From assembly GCF_001038485.1 (NCBI RefSeq), contig NZ_LDUE01000061.1, positions 1 to 54,379 on the forward strand: 54,379 nt of DNA, read 5' to 3'. A program made the position numbers and the translations under genes. Of this stretch, positions 31,045 through 39,805 are shown piece by piece. The notes below the pieces were generated by a model, which ran no database searches, was not told the origin of the DNA, and saw only the letters and a program-made list of their open reading frames with translations. Numbering within the stretch: position 1 is the first letter of the stretch; each line of letters starts with the position of its first letter. Source of the DNA: Ornithinibacillus californiensis. Lineage in GTDB: Bacteria > Bacillota > Bacilli > Bacillales > Amphibacillaceae.

Positions 31045-32357
31045 GCCAAGAAAACTTCAGGGGATTTTTAAATAAAGTTACCTCTAAAGTGAAATCGAAG
31101 GAAGCACATAGCATGATTAAGAATGAGCTCTCTAATCATATCAACCAGTTGAGCGAATCCTTCCAGAAAAGTAACCTTACGAAAGAGGAAGCAGAAGAAA
31201 AAGCAATACGAGAAATGGGCAATCCATACACATTAGGAGAAAATCTAAACCGTATTCACAAACCAAAAATGGATTGGTTACTGATTGGATTATTTATTGT
31301 TATTGCATCGATTAGTTTTCTCCCAATAATTAACGGAGTTCCGGAGTTACCGAATTCTGGCAACCATTTTCTTAATCAGAAAATTATTGGGTATTTCCTA
31401 TCCATCCTTATCATTGGTACATTTCTTTTCTTCGATTACAGAAAGATTAAGAACTATTGGATAGGCTTCTACGGAATTGGTTTAATCCTGTTTATTTATA
31501 CCAGTTTGTTTGGTCTTATATCATTAAGCGCAAAAAATTGGGTTTCACTCTTTGGCATTACCATTGATGTAGGAACAGCAACATTGTTTTTCTTTTTCCT
31601 CGCTTGGGCTGGCATATTTAGTAGGATAAATGCATTTAATACTTGGATAAAGAAAATGTTACTTTCATTCCTATTTTGGACGCCAATCCTGTTTTATATA
31701 ATGATCCCTAATCTAGGGGTTATGATGATTTACTTCTTCTGTATAGTAATGTTGTTTGCCTTTTCTAAGGCTCAAAAAAAGTTAGCGATTCAATTGGTAA
31801 TCCTTAATCTAGTAGTATTTATTCTGATTTTTAGTTTATATTTTTCTACTTTTCTTGGGACGGAGCGAATGAATAGACTTACTGCATTTATGAATCCGAA
31901 TGCTGATCCTTTTGATTCAGGATATATTTACCTTAAACTTCAGGATATCTTTTCTCGGGCAGGATGGTTTGGTAATGGGCTTGACCGAGTCCCTCCATTA
32001 CCATCAGCACATACTGATTTTGCATTCCCTTTTCTTGTCTATACGTTTGGCTGGGCATTTGGAATTGTCCTTTGTATCACCCTGTTAACATTTATTTTGC
32101 GTATATCTATGAATACCTTTAAAACAAAGGATCAATATGGGAGATTGCTAGTAATCGGCGGTGCGACACTATTTACGGTACCAACACTTTGGAACATCCT
32201 GATGGGATTAGGAATGTTACCGATTACGGGAGTATCCATCCCCTTTATTAGTTACGGTAATACCACGCTTGTCGTTTACTCCGCTATTCTTGGTCTCATT
32301 TTGAGCATTTATAGAAGAAAGGATTTGGTAGAACCTACCGTACCAAATCTTAGATAA
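31041..32357 (+). CDS. SEDS-family (FtsW/RodA/SpoVE) peptidoglycan glycosyltransferase, ECF-controlled
   Basis: SEDS proteins polymerise lipid II into glycan strands. The 438-aa protein has an N-terminal cytoplasmic domain of about 75 residues (SMIKNELSNHINQLSESF, EEAEEKAIREMGNPYTLGE), the HAAS/permease-prefix helix bundle, and then about ten membrane spans with SEDS motifs: ERMNRLTAFMNPNADP, GNGLDRVPPLPSAHTDFAF with D326 at the catalytic position, and GVSIPFISYGNTTLV near the end. It overlaps the PadR-like gene by four bases. Placement under an ECF sigma suggests a cell-wall-stress synthase. Confidence 0.92.
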   Translation: MSQENFRGFLNKVTSKVKSKEAHSMIKNELSNHINQLSESFQKSNLTKEEAEEKAIREMGNPYTLGENLNRIHKPKMDWLLIGLFIVIASISFLPIINGVPELPNSGNHFLNQKIIGYFLSILIIGTFLFFDYRKIKNYWIGFYGIGLILFIYTSLFGLISLSAKNWVSLFGITIDVGTATLFFFFLAWAGIFSRINAFNTWIKKMLLSFLFWTPILFYIMIPNLGVMMIYFFCIVMLFAFSKAQKKLAIQLVILNLVVFILIFSLYFSTFLGTERMNRLTAFMNPNADPFDSGYIYLKLQDIFSRAGWFGNGLDRVPPLPSAHTDFAFPFLVYTFGWAFGIVLCITLLTFILRISMNTFKTKDQYGRLLVIGGATLFTVPTLWNILMGLGMLPITGVSIPFISYGNTTLVVYSAILGLILSIYRRKDLVEPTVPNLR

Positions 32358-32364
32358 TAATAAA

Positions 32365-32400
32365 TAAGCCTGTATCTGTTTTTGTTCAGATACAGGCTTA
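32365..32400. terminator. Bidirectional terminator
   Basis: A 14-bp perfect stem, TAAGCCTGTATCTG (32365-32378) with CAGATACAGGCTTA (32387-32400), between the convergent SEDS and nucleoside hydrolase genes. Confidence 0.9.
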
Positions 32401-32413
32401 TTCTAGTATAACG

Positions 32414-33373
32414 CTAGTTCATTCTATCTGAGATAGTCCTGACAGATTCCATAAATTCACCTACAAATTCCTCCCGTTTGACCGTATGAAGAACATGAAC
32501 ATTAGGTGTTTTACCCGTCTTGTTTGTGTAATCTACTACGGTTGTTCCAGCTGTATTTCCTTCTAGTGCCACTTCAACATAACAGTCCTGCCCCTCGAAT
32601 AGATCGGGTTTTAATAGATACATTACTGCACACACATCGTGGAAATGTAGGACTTCATCATAGTTACCCTCATGAAATGGTGTCTTTTTCATCATATCTA
32701 AATAAAAGGTAACTAATTGGTAGGATTTCTCGGCAAATTCCGTGCCAATATCTAAGATCCGCTTGGCTTCATCCGGTGTAACATATGCTTTATGAGTAAC
32801 ATCTAAACCACTCATTACAATCGGAATCCCCGAACGGAATACAATTTCTACAGCATGTGGATCAACATGTGCGTTGAATTCTGTAGTAGGAGACATATTG
32901 CCACCAACTGCTGCGCCTCCCATCCAGGAGATACGTTCAATTTTTGGCTTAACTTCCGGATGTGCAAGTAGTAGAGCCGCTACATTGGTTAATGGACCAG
33001 TCGCTACGATGGTCACTTTTTCATTACTCGCCATGATGGTCTCTAGCATAGCAGTAATTGCCGGGCGATTACTTTCAGCTAAAGTCGGCGCAGGAAACTG
33101 AACATTCCCAAACCCACTCTCGCCATGTATATCTTCAGCCACTTCTAACTCCCGGAATATCGGATGCTCCAAGCCACGAGCTACTTCCACATCAGCACCA
33201 ATATAGCTTAAGAATGCTCGTGCATTATAGTTTGTTTTACTTTGCGATATGTTGCCAGAACAAGTAGTAACTAATCGTATATCCAACATGTCGTCATGCG
33301 CAAATGCATACGTAAGCATCATTGCATCGTCTATACCAGGGTCTGTATCTATGATTATAGGGAGTCTCTTCAT
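32414..33373 (-). CDS. Nucleoside hydrolase (IUNH family)
   Basis: Hydrolyses the N-glycosidic bond of ribonucleosides for salvage. The 319-aa protein starts MKRLPIIIDTDPGIDDAMML, the calcium-binding DTDPGxDDA signature, and has the strand IVATGPLTNVAALL, the FNAHVDPHAVEIVF loop and the C-terminal LHFHDVCAVMYLL that provides the catalytic-site His and last Asp. I start it at ATG 33373, where the conserved N-terminus begins. Base preference cannot be told by eye. It is a single gene. Confidence 0.93.
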   Translation of the reverse strand: MKRLPIIIDTDPGIDDAMMLTYAFAHDDMLDIRLVTTCSGNISQSKTNYNARAFLSYIGADVEVARGLEHPIFRELEVAEDIHGESGFGNVQFPAPTLAESNRPAITAMLETIMASNEKVTIVATGPLTNVAALLLAHPEVKPKIERISWMGGAAVGGNMSPTTEFNAHVDPHAVEIVFRSGIPIVMSGLDVTHKAYVTPDEAKRILDIGTEFAEKSYQLVTFYLDMMKKTPFHEGNYDEVLHFHDVCAVMYLLKPDLFEGQDCYVEVALEGNTAGTTVVDYTNKTGKTPNVHVLHTVKREEFVGEFMESVRTISDRMN

Positions 33374-33417
33374 TGTCAATTCCATCCTTCTATGTTTTAA
33401 GGGATCAGTCCCTCTCA

Positions 33418-33463
33418 CTTAAAAGCAGTTATCAATTGTTGCATGACAACTGTTTTTTCTAGG
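33418..33463 (-). terminator. Terminator
   Basis: CAGTTATCA (33426-33434) pairs with TGACAACTG (33444-33452) with one mismatch. T-rich on both sides (TTTTTT plus strand; CTTTT minus strand). It follows the 33471 gene on the minus strand. Confidence 0.65.
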
Positions 33464-33470
33464 TGACTAG

Positions 33471-33848
33471 TTAAACTCTTCCCAGACTGTTCAAGTCAAA
33501 ATAAACATTTCTTGCTCGAAATGGAGAGGGATTGGTGTACATCAATTTTACCTTTTCAAAATCGTTTATCCTTCTTGAATAAAAGTATGGTTTCTGAAAA
33601 GTTAATTCTTTCATACGTAGCCAACTTGGAACATCGATTTCATTTACCTGAAAATAATAATCGATAACAGCTGATACTATTGTAAGGAACGTTAATTCTT
33701 CTTCACTACAACGTTTTACATCAATGGGAGTTTTCAAACTTTCAATAAATTCCCTATCCTTTGTTTTCAACAGTTCTAACATTTGATTTAGACTAGTGTC
33801 TTTATCTGGATAAGAAAATAATGATTGTAAATAACTATTGCCAATCAT
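33471..33848 (-). CDS. Putative partner (antitoxin-like) of the nucleotidyltransferase
   Basis: The 125-aa protein ends in the segment KLMYTNPSPFRARNVYFDLN-SLGRV, of a type I have seen next to AbiEii/DUF6036-like nucleotidyltransferases. It starts at ATG 33848, nine bases after GGGGAGG, inside the last codons of the nucleotidyltransferase gene (14-base overlap), so translation is coupled. No HTH or membrane span. The toxin-antitoxin pairing is an inference from this arrangement. Confidence 0.65.
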   Translation of the reverse strand: MIGNSYLQSLFSYPDKDTSLNQMLELLKTKDREFIESLKTPIDVKRCSEEELTFLTIVSAVIDYYFQVNEIDVPSWLRMKELTFQKPYFYSRRINDFEKVKLMYTNPSPFRARNVYFDLNSLGRV

Positions 33849-34404
33849 ATCCCAAATCCTCCCCAAGGTATTTAATAAAAATTCTCTGCCTCTCGCCTAA
33901 TAGAGTTATAGGAATATATGACTCAAAGATTGATAATAGCGCCGCCTTTGTTGTGATGTTCAATTCCTTGCATAGAATATATGCATCTACAAAGTCTTTC
34001 GAAGGTTCAGGTCTAGCAGCTAATATTTTCATAGCCAATAACTGCTCTGCCTTTGGCTTAAGAATTTTTAGATTAGAATATAGTCTAAACGTTTCTTTAT
34101 CTTCTTTAATGATAGATTTTAATGGCTCTTTAATTTCTTCGTTAATCCAGTTATCAGAAAGGTTAAATGTAAATTTAGTGAGGTCTAAAATGTTTTCTAA
34201 TAGTTTGGAATTACTGAGACTGAAAACACAGTCTATATCTTTGGTAGCTGGTCTATTATCATATACCATCGTCATGATCGAACCGCCGTATATAGTTATC
34301 TCCAACTGTAATTGGTTTGCTTTTAACTGCTCATTTAAGAAATCAAATATTTTTAGAAGCTGATTTTTATCCATTAAACCAATATTATTGTAAGAATTAT
34401 CCAT
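33835..34404 (-). CDS. DUF6036-type nucleotidyltransferase (toxin-like)
   Basis: The 189-aa protein has the minimal nucleotidyltransferase motif GGS (40-42) and D56-x-D58 in ATKDIDCVF, followed by AEQLLAMKILAARPEPSKDF, the AbiEii/LinB-type helical part with the KxxR-like element. Such proteins act as toxins that add nucleotides to tRNA or as abortive-infection factors. It overlaps the downstream gene by 14 bases, as in two-gene toxin-antitoxin units. Confidence 0.75.
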   Translation of the reverse strand: MDNSYNNIGLMDKNQLLKIFDFLNEQLKANQLQLEITIYGGSIMTMVYDNRPATKDIDCVFSLSNSKLLENILDLTKFTFNLSDNWINEEIKEPLKSIIKEDKETFRLYSNLKILKPKAEQLLAMKILAARPEPSKDFVDAYILCKELNITTKAALLSIFESYIPITLLGERQRIFIKYLGEDLGYDWQ

Positions 34405-34469
34405 TTTAACCCTCCTAACTAAACTTACTACTCTCTTAATTATACCACATTTGTTGCTACTTTATAGGG

Positions 34470-34482
34470 ACAGACTGTCCGT
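34470..34482. repeat. GGACAG-A-CTGTCC palindrome
   Basis: Short perfect palindrome in the spacer upstream of the nucleotidyltransferase gene; one of several GGGACAG-type motifs in this window. Confidence 0.5.
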
Positions 34483-34525
34483 ATTCTCTTCCTTAATTCG
34501 TAACTTCATCATTTTCAAATCCCTA

Positions 34526-35041
34526 TCAGTCTACCACCTTAATTTCCTCGTATTGCTTATTATATTTTTCCTCCGTCACTGCTCCAAACCATACTCTCTC
34601 ATCCGATTCCCAGAAAGATAAATCAAAAGAAGATGCATTTCCATCATAAAAATTACCTTCCAACTTTTCTTGTTCGCCATCTATTGTCGTGTAAAGTTGT
34701 ATCATCAGTCCATCTGTAATACCGTTAAATTCATAGGTAGTTTCGGTGTATGAGTTATCTGCCTTTTTCATCAATAGAAGATTACCTGACAACTCGCCTT
34801 CTAGAAGTGCCTCATCAATTTTAATAAACATTTGGATCGTTTGGTCTTCGTTCGTATAAAGATAGCCATATGGACTTCTAAATTCCTCAAAAAACTTCCT
34901 AATGCGTTCATTCTCTTTATATTCGGCATGATACATGACGTTATCGAACTCTTCTTGTAGTTCACTCAAATGTGTTTGTAGTTCCTCATTCTGAACTGGA
35001 GTGTAAATTTTACTGTTCTCTCCATCCAACTGTATAATCAA
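34526..35041 (-). pseudogene. 5'-truncated gene of unknown function
   Basis: The 171-aa frame starts at a TTG without ribosome site; the open frame extends 13 codons upstream (KLELYQAKLKDGD) to an in-frame TAA at 35084-35082, with no start. The protein would be acidic, with a coiled-coil-like N-terminus (LQTHLSELQEEFDNVMYHAE) and a beta-rich C-terminus (WESDERVWFGAVTEEKYNKQ). It probably lost a signal peptide and N-terminus at the 35085 junction. Confidence 0.5.
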
Positions 35042-35085
35042 ATCCCCATCCTTTAACTTCGCTTGATAAAGCTCTAACTTTTATT

Positions 35086-35480
35086 CAAGCGGACCCAATC
35101 CAAGCATCCCACTAAATAAGCAGCGGTATCATGGTTATTTAGAAAGGGAAAAGCCAACCGGTCCTTCAGTCTATCGGGAACGATTCATTCACAAGTACGC
35201 AGATGGAGATTATATCCTAGGACGACATAATTCTAATCATCCTCCTGCACCTCACCATCCAGATGCGTTTCTACTTTGGTTTGGATTCAGTCCTTGGAAT
35301 GAAACAATTATAAAGAGAAAGCTCGATATCCAAAACAACATTCCAAAGCATTATAAAGAACTAGGATTGGGTTATCAGCATTTTGTTGATCCGCCCAAAT
35401 TAGAAGCGATGTACCAAACCCATGCCTCACTTTCGGATGACCTTCGATTGCGTGAAGAATGTAGTTGGATTTTTAAATAG
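35086..35480 (+). pseudogene. 5'-truncated gene fragment of unknown function
   Basis: A 130-residue open frame with no start codon: GPNPSIPLNKQRYHGYLERE, RERFIHKYADGDYILGRHNS, HPPAPHHPDAFLLWFGFSPW, ending REECSWIFK and TAG at 35480. Composition and even codon use look protein-coding. It begins beside the start-less end of the 34526 gene, so both were probably cut by one rearrangement. I do not recognise the family. Confidence 0.55.
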
Positions 35481-35599
35481 GAAAATGGCTTCGTTGGTTA
35501 TTATGGTAACAAATAGCAAATCATTTCAACCTCCGATACATGATATCAGCAAAAATGAAAACACTAATACTTGCTGCAACACATTTAGGAGGTTAGGTG

Positions 35600-37120
35600 A
35601 TGAAGCAAAAGTACTTAGTGTTATATGTTTCCATTGCTATACTTGCGGTTCTCGTTATTGCGGGTATTATTTTCCCTCAAGCACTCGAGAGTACCACCGC
35701 TAATATACAAGCATTTTTTTCTAATGCATTTGGGTGGTATTACTTAATCATTGTTTCCATTCTAGTTGTTATTTGTCTATTTTTCTTAATTTCTCCAGTT
35801 GGACGAATTAGGCTTGGTACCCAAGATCAAAAACCAGAATTCTCAAGACCTACTTGGATTGCTATGTTATTTAGCGCCGGTATGGGGATTGGGCTTGTCT
35901 TCTATGGAACGTCGGAGCCACTTAGCCATTATGCTATTAGTTCTCCTACTGGTGAAACAGGCACAGATCAAGCAATAAAAGATGCTTTGCGATTTACTTA
36001 CTTCCATTGGGGCATTCATGCTTGGAGTATCTATGCCGTTGTCGCGCTTGCAATCGCTTATTTTCACTTTAGACATCATAAACTGGGCTTAATAAGTGCA
36101 ACCTTACAGCCTATTTTGGGAGATAGAGTGAACGGTAAGACAGGTAAAGCAATTGACATCTTTTCTGTATTGGCGACAGTCCTTGGTGTTGCAACCTCAC
36201 TAGGCTTTGGAGCAGTTCAAATCAATGGTGGTTTGTCCTATTTATTTGATTTACCTACCTCATTTTGGATGCAATTGATCATTATTGCGATTGTTACGGT
36301 CCTATTCTTAATATCCGCATGGACTGGGTTAGGCAAGGGGATAAAAATATTAAGTAATGCGAACATGTTTTTAGCCGCTGCGCTATTTCTATTGATGTTC
36401 GTATTCGGACCAACCTTGTTTATTCTAAACTTATTTACCGATACGATTGGAACCTATTTTCAAACCTTGCCACAGATGAGCTTTCGGATTGCTCCTTTAA
36501 ACGAGGATATTCGTGGGTGGATTAATGGCTGGACGATCTTTTATTGGGCTTGGTGGATTGCATGGGCACCATTTGTCGGGATTTTTATAGCTCGAGTTTC
36601 TAAGGGAAGAAGTATTCGGGAATTTGTTTTCTTTGTTTTACTCATTCCTTCACTCGTCGTATTCTTATGGTTCTCCACATTCGGAGGCTCTGCTATTTCA
36701 CTAGAACATAATGAGATTGCTACACTATCTAGTCTATCCGCGGAAAAAGCGCTATTTGGAGTTCTTTCACATTACCCATTACCACTTGTGACATCGATTA
36801 CGGCCATGGTTCTTCTCGCCGTATTCTTTATTACATCTGCTGATTCGGGAACCTTTGTATTAGGAATGATGACAACAAATGGGTCACAGAATCCTACGAA
36901 TAAAATTAAATTTACATGGGGTATTTTACTATCTACAGTAGCCCTAGTTCTTCTATATTCAGGCGGTCTGCAAGCATTACAAAATATGATGATTATTGCA
37001 GCCTTGCCATTTTCGGTCATTATCGCCTTGATGGCCTTTAGCTTGATAAAAGCATTACGGATAGAAGCAAAAGAACTCGAAATAGGTAAGATTAAACGGA
37101 GAAAAGACTTGAAAAATTAG
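35600..37120 (+). CDS. BCCT-family glycine betaine/choline transporter
   Basis: The 506-aa protein has 12 membrane spans and the BCCT signatures: AGMGIGLVFYGTSEPLSHY, then FFHWGIHAW-type FTYFHWGIHAWSIYAVVAL, the Trp-rich substrate helix WTIFYWAWWIAWAPFVGIF and IARVSKGRSIREF. It imports betaine or a related osmoprotectant with sodium; OpuD-like. The start is ATG 35600 after GGAGGTTAG. It is a single gene with its own terminator and fits a halotolerant host. Confidence 0.93.
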   Translation: MKQKYLVLYVSIAILAVLVIAGIIFPQALESTTANIQAFFSNAFGWYYLIIVSILVVICLFFLISPVGRIRLGTQDQKPEFSRPTWIAMLFSAGMGIGLVFYGTSEPLSHYAISSPTGETGTDQAIKDALRFTYFHWGIHAWSIYAVVALAIAYFHFRHHKLGLISATLQPILGDRVNGKTGKAIDIFSVLATVLGVATSLGFGAVQINGGLSYLFDLPTSFWMQLIIIAIVTVLFLISAWTGLGKGIKILSNANMFLAAALFLLMFVFGPTLFILNLFTDTIGTYFQTLPQMSFRIAPLNEDIRGWINGWTIFYWAWWIAWAPFVGIFIARVSKGRSIREFVFFVLLIPSLVVFLWFSTFGGSAISLEHNEIATLSSLSAEKALFGVLSHYPLPLVTSITAMVLLAVFFITSADSGTFVLGMMTTNGSQNPTNKIKFTWGILLSTVALVLLYSGGLQALQNMMIIAALPFSVIIALMAFSLIKALRIEAKELEIGKIKRRKDLKN

Positions 37121-37160
37121 AACCGTTAGTATGCTGTGAACTGATAAATTGTTGGGTTAA

Positions 37161-37198
37161 GATCACCGAATTGCTAGTTGATTTGGTGGTCTTTTTTT
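37161..37198 (+). terminator. Terminator of the BCCT gene
   Basis: GATCACCGAAT (37161-37171) pairs with ATTTGGTGGTC (37181-37191), with two mismatches, followed by seven T. Confidence 0.85.
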
Positions 37199-37442
37199 AT
37201 GGTTAGGATTTTGTGTTGCCGAGATCCACTCCTGTTAGATTGAATCTTCTGAACATTTATGGTAATATTAGTATGAGTATGTGAAGAGATGTTAAGCGAA
37301 GAAGCTTTAATATAAAGGGGAGTCCTTATAAACTATCGGTCGCAAGAGTACAAATGATAAATTTTATTAGTCGTTATTAGGAATGATGTGTAATATAATA
37401 ATTTATATAATACATCAAAACCTTAAAAAGGAGGTATGTCAC
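37199..37442. other. Intergenic region upstream of the ParE-type module
   Basis: No gene seen. It contains a TGTAATATAAT extended -10 near 37388, a likely promoter of the antitoxin gene, and no strong palindrome. Confidence 0.5.
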
Positions 37443-37625
37443 ATGAGCGCGAAAGAAGAAGTAATTAAACTAATTAAGGATTTACCGGAAAATGTAACCC
37501 TAGATGATATCATGCAGGAACTTTATGTTAGAAAGAAAATAGAAAAAGGGATTAAAGAACTGGATGCTGAAAAGTTTGTTTCTCATGAAGTAGTTAAGGA
37601 GAAGTTAGGGAAATGGCTGAATTAA
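37443..37625 (+). CDS. Type II antitoxin of a ParE/RelE-type module
   Basis: The 60-aa protein (SAKEEVIKLIKDLPENVTLD, then RKKIEKGIKELDAEKFVSHE) matches the short antitoxins that pair with ParE-like toxins: an N-terminal DNA-binding/dimer part and a C-terminal amphipathic tail (KEKLGKWLN). The start is ATG 37443, eight bases after AAAGGAGG. It overlaps the toxin gene by 13 bases. Confidence 0.85.
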   Translation: MSAKEEVIKLIKDLPENVTLDDIMQELYVRKKIEKGIKELDAEKFVSHEVVKEKLGKWLN

Positions 37626-37905
37626 GATGGGCAGAATCTGCTGTAAAAGATTTAGATAATATATGTACCTATATTGCTGAAGACTCTGAAGAGTACGCAA
37701 GAATGTTTGCAAGAAGAATTATGGATGCAATTGAAACTACTGCTGTCTTCCCTAATTCTGGCCGAATTGTTCCGGAACTGAAAGATGAAAATATCAGAGA
37801 AAAAGTATTATCTAACTATAAGATAATTTATCGAATTAATAATGATGCAGTAGAGTAGTTCGAATCATCCACAATGCTAGAAACTTTAAAAATATAATCC
37901 CATAA
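37613..37905 (+). pseudogene. ParE/RelE-type toxin, frameshifted near the C-terminus
   Basis: The first 81 codons are a normal ParE/RelE toxin (LRWAESAVKDLDNICTYIAE, FPNSGRIVPELKDENIREKV, YKIIYRIN), then TAG at 37856. In the next frame the family's C-terminus continues (VRIIHNARNFKNIIP) to TAA at 37905. Restoring one A between GAG and TAGTTCG would give VEIVRIIHNARNF. The lost part contains the conserved RIIH segment, so the toxin is probably inactive. Confidence 0.8.
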
Positions 37906-37943
37906 ACATCATTGCTCTGAATTGCCGGCTATGATGTTTTTTT
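37906..37943 (+). terminator. Terminator of the toxin-antitoxin module
   Basis: ACATCAT (37906-37912) pairs with ATGATGT (37931-37937), followed by TTTTTT. Confidence 0.8.
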
Positions 37944-38036
37944 ATAAATATTTAACAAGTTTTGTGATTTTATATTGTGTTAGTATTGAAGTAGAGATAC
38001 TAGCTACTGGGCTGGTTATTGTAAGGTGGGGTTACT

Positions 38037-38324
38037 TTGCAAAAGTGTGAAAACTGCAAGTCGCAATTTAGTTGGCATAAAATCTATAAATCACTCTGGT
38101 GGGGTTATAAACCTATTAATTGTAACGAATGTGGCATGGCGCACAAGATAACAACTTCAGGTAGGTTCGTATTTGTGTCTCTTACTATATTACCGGCAAT
38201 GATTTTCGGTAATTTTCTTTCACCTTTTAACAACTTTTTTGCAACATTTGGAATAGCACTCTTTATTTTACTTCTAGGTTCGCTGTTGCTACCTTTTTTT
38301 GTTACCTTTAAAAAGTCTTTGTGA
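38037..38324 (+). CDS. Zinc-ribbon membrane protein (CxxC-20-CxxC family)
   Basis: The 95-aa protein has two CxxC pairs about 20 residues apart (CENCKSQF, NCNECGMAH) and two membrane spans (FVFVSLTILPAMIFGNFL and FGIALFILLLGSLLLPFFV). This CxxC-20-CxxC family (TIGR04104-type) is common in Bacillaceae, function unknown. The start is TTG after AAGGTGGGG. Confidence 0.8.
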   Translation: MQKCENCKSQFSWHKIYKSLWWGYKPINCNECGMAHKITTSGRFVFVSLTILPAMIFGNFLSPFNNFFATFGIALFILLLGSLLLPFFVTFKKSL

Positions 38325-38377
38325 AGAAAGATACAGTATAGTTTGACAAGAGAGTTTTAAAAGATAGGAAATTCAAT

Positions 38378-38926
38378 ATGGAAATTTTTAATTATCTGGA
38401 AGAAATGCAGAAGGACATTTTAACATATGATTTAGAGGGATTTGAGAAGAAATATTATCAATTATGCTATGAGAAATCAGGAGAAGACGAAGCAAAGAAG
38501 ATTCAAAAAGTAAATTTAGATAGGTATCGGGAGTCAATAGAGAATGGATTCTCTCAATCCTTAGAAATAGCCACTAAGTGTGCAGCTAAAGCCGTTTATT
38601 TTGAATATGATATGGACAATGAATGGAACAGTAACTTTTTCATTTGTGATGAATATAATCAACCTGCTGAAGAAGACGACGATTGGGCTAGTGACTGGAT
38701 TGATGAGGTTGAGGTAGGAACTTTGGAAAAACTCTCTGAAATCTATTTAGAAAATGGTTTCGACTCAACTGATAAAGCGTTAGGTAATACATTATACTTA
38801 ATTGCAAGAACTGTGGCTTTGTTTTCTAATGTGTGTCAAAAAGTCAAAACGAACATTCCAATTTGTATAGCATTTCATGATCAAGACCCAATAATGAGAA
38901 TTAAAATGGCGGAGGGAATGAAATGA
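38378..38926 (+). CDS. Cytosolic protein of unknown function
   Basis: The 182-aa acidic, helical protein contains [20 protein letters not shown] and ends KMAEGMK. Its last bases overlap the methyltransferase start (ATGA), so the two are translationally coupled. I do not recognise a domain; proteins of this look sometimes act as immunity proteins, but nothing here supports that directly. Confidence 0.65.
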   Translation: MEIFNYLEEMQKDILTYDLEGFEKKYYQLCYEKSGEDEAKKIQKVNLDRYRESIENGFSQSLEIATKCAAKAVYFEYDMDNEWNSNFFICDEYNQPAEEDDDWASDWIDEVEVGTLEKLSEIYLENGFDSTDKALGNTLYLIARTVALFSNVCQKVKTNIPICIAFHDQDPIMRIKMAEGMK

Positions 38927-39633
38927 GCGACACAACGAGAGACATTTATAACAAGTTAGCTTCTACCTATCAGAATGACGTTGATGAGGGGAGTCCGTAT
39001 AACGCTTATTATGAGCGCCCGGCCATGATGGAGGCATTGCCTTCTCCATTAAAAGGTAAAAAGGTACTTGATGCTGGTTCTTCGGCGGGATGGTATTCTT
39101 CGCAATTATTGCAACACGGGGCGGAAGTTACTGGTATCGATGTAAGTCCTGAAATGGTAAAAGAAGCGAAGCATCGTTTAGGGAAAGAAGCGACATTTCT
39201 TTGTCATGATCTTCAAGAACCCCTACCGTTTGAGGATGATTCCTTTGATGTAATTATAAGTTCCCTTACACTTCACTATCTAAAAGATTGGACGTATACA
39301 TTTCAAGAGTTCAACCGCATTCTAAAAGCAGGCGGAACCTTTTTATTTTCCGTTCATCACCCATTCATGGACTATACAAAATTTGATTGTGATGATTATT
39401 TTAAAACCCAATTATTATCAGATACTTGGAACAAACCTACGATTACAATTGATGTGAGTTTCTACAGACGGCCCCTACAAAACATTGTTAATGAAACGAC
39501 TCAGTTTTTCAATCTAGCTCAATTGATTGAACCTAAACCGATAGAAAAGATGAAGGCTGTAAAAGAAGATTCTTATGATTATCTCATGACGAACCCTCAT
39601 TTTCTTATAGTAAAAGCAACTTCAAAAAGGTGA
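38923..39633 (+). CDS. Class I SAM-dependent methyltransferase
   Basis: The 236-aa protein has [19 protein letters not shown] (motif I), [14 protein letters not shown] (post-I), [16 protein letters not shown] (motif IV) and [14 protein letters not shown] (motif V), the UbiE/Methyltransf_11 layout. The long C-terminal part after 150 ([25 protein letters not shown]) is the substrate side. Probably a small-molecule methyltransferase. Confidence 0.87.
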   Translation: MSDTTRDIYNKLASTYQNDVDEGSPYNAYYERPAMMEALPSPLKGKKVLDAGSSAGWYSSQLLQHGAEVTGIDVSPEMVKEAKHRLGKEATFLCHDLQEPLPFEDDSFDVIISSLTLHYLKDWTYTFQEFNRILKAGGTFLFSVHHPFMDYTKFDCDDYFKTQLLSDTWNKPTITIDVSFYRRPLQNIVNETTQFFNLAQLIEPKPIEKMKAVKEDSYDYLMTNPHFLIVKATSKR

Positions 39634-39644
39634 TTATTGAATAA

Positions 39645-39740
39645 CGATCAATAAAAGCACCGCATTAGGTAGTGACCCTCAAAAGTTAGATTTTAATTCC
39701 AACTTTGGGGCGGCGGTACCATTTGCAGTGCTTTTTTAGT
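39645..39740. terminator. Extended hairpin between convergent genes
   Basis: AAAAGCAC ... GTGCTTTTTT forms the outer stem (39655 and 39730) and CCCTCAAAAGTT/AACTTTGGGG the inner. The inner arm TGACCCTCAAAAGTTAG resembles ends of IS3-type elements, so it may derive from one. It separates the methyltransferase gene from aspA. Confidence 0.6.
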
Positions 39741-39805
39741 TTATCTTATTGCGATACGTATCGCATAGTTCAGTCAGCCTTAACCCTCAGCTCCAATGAG
39801 ACTGA

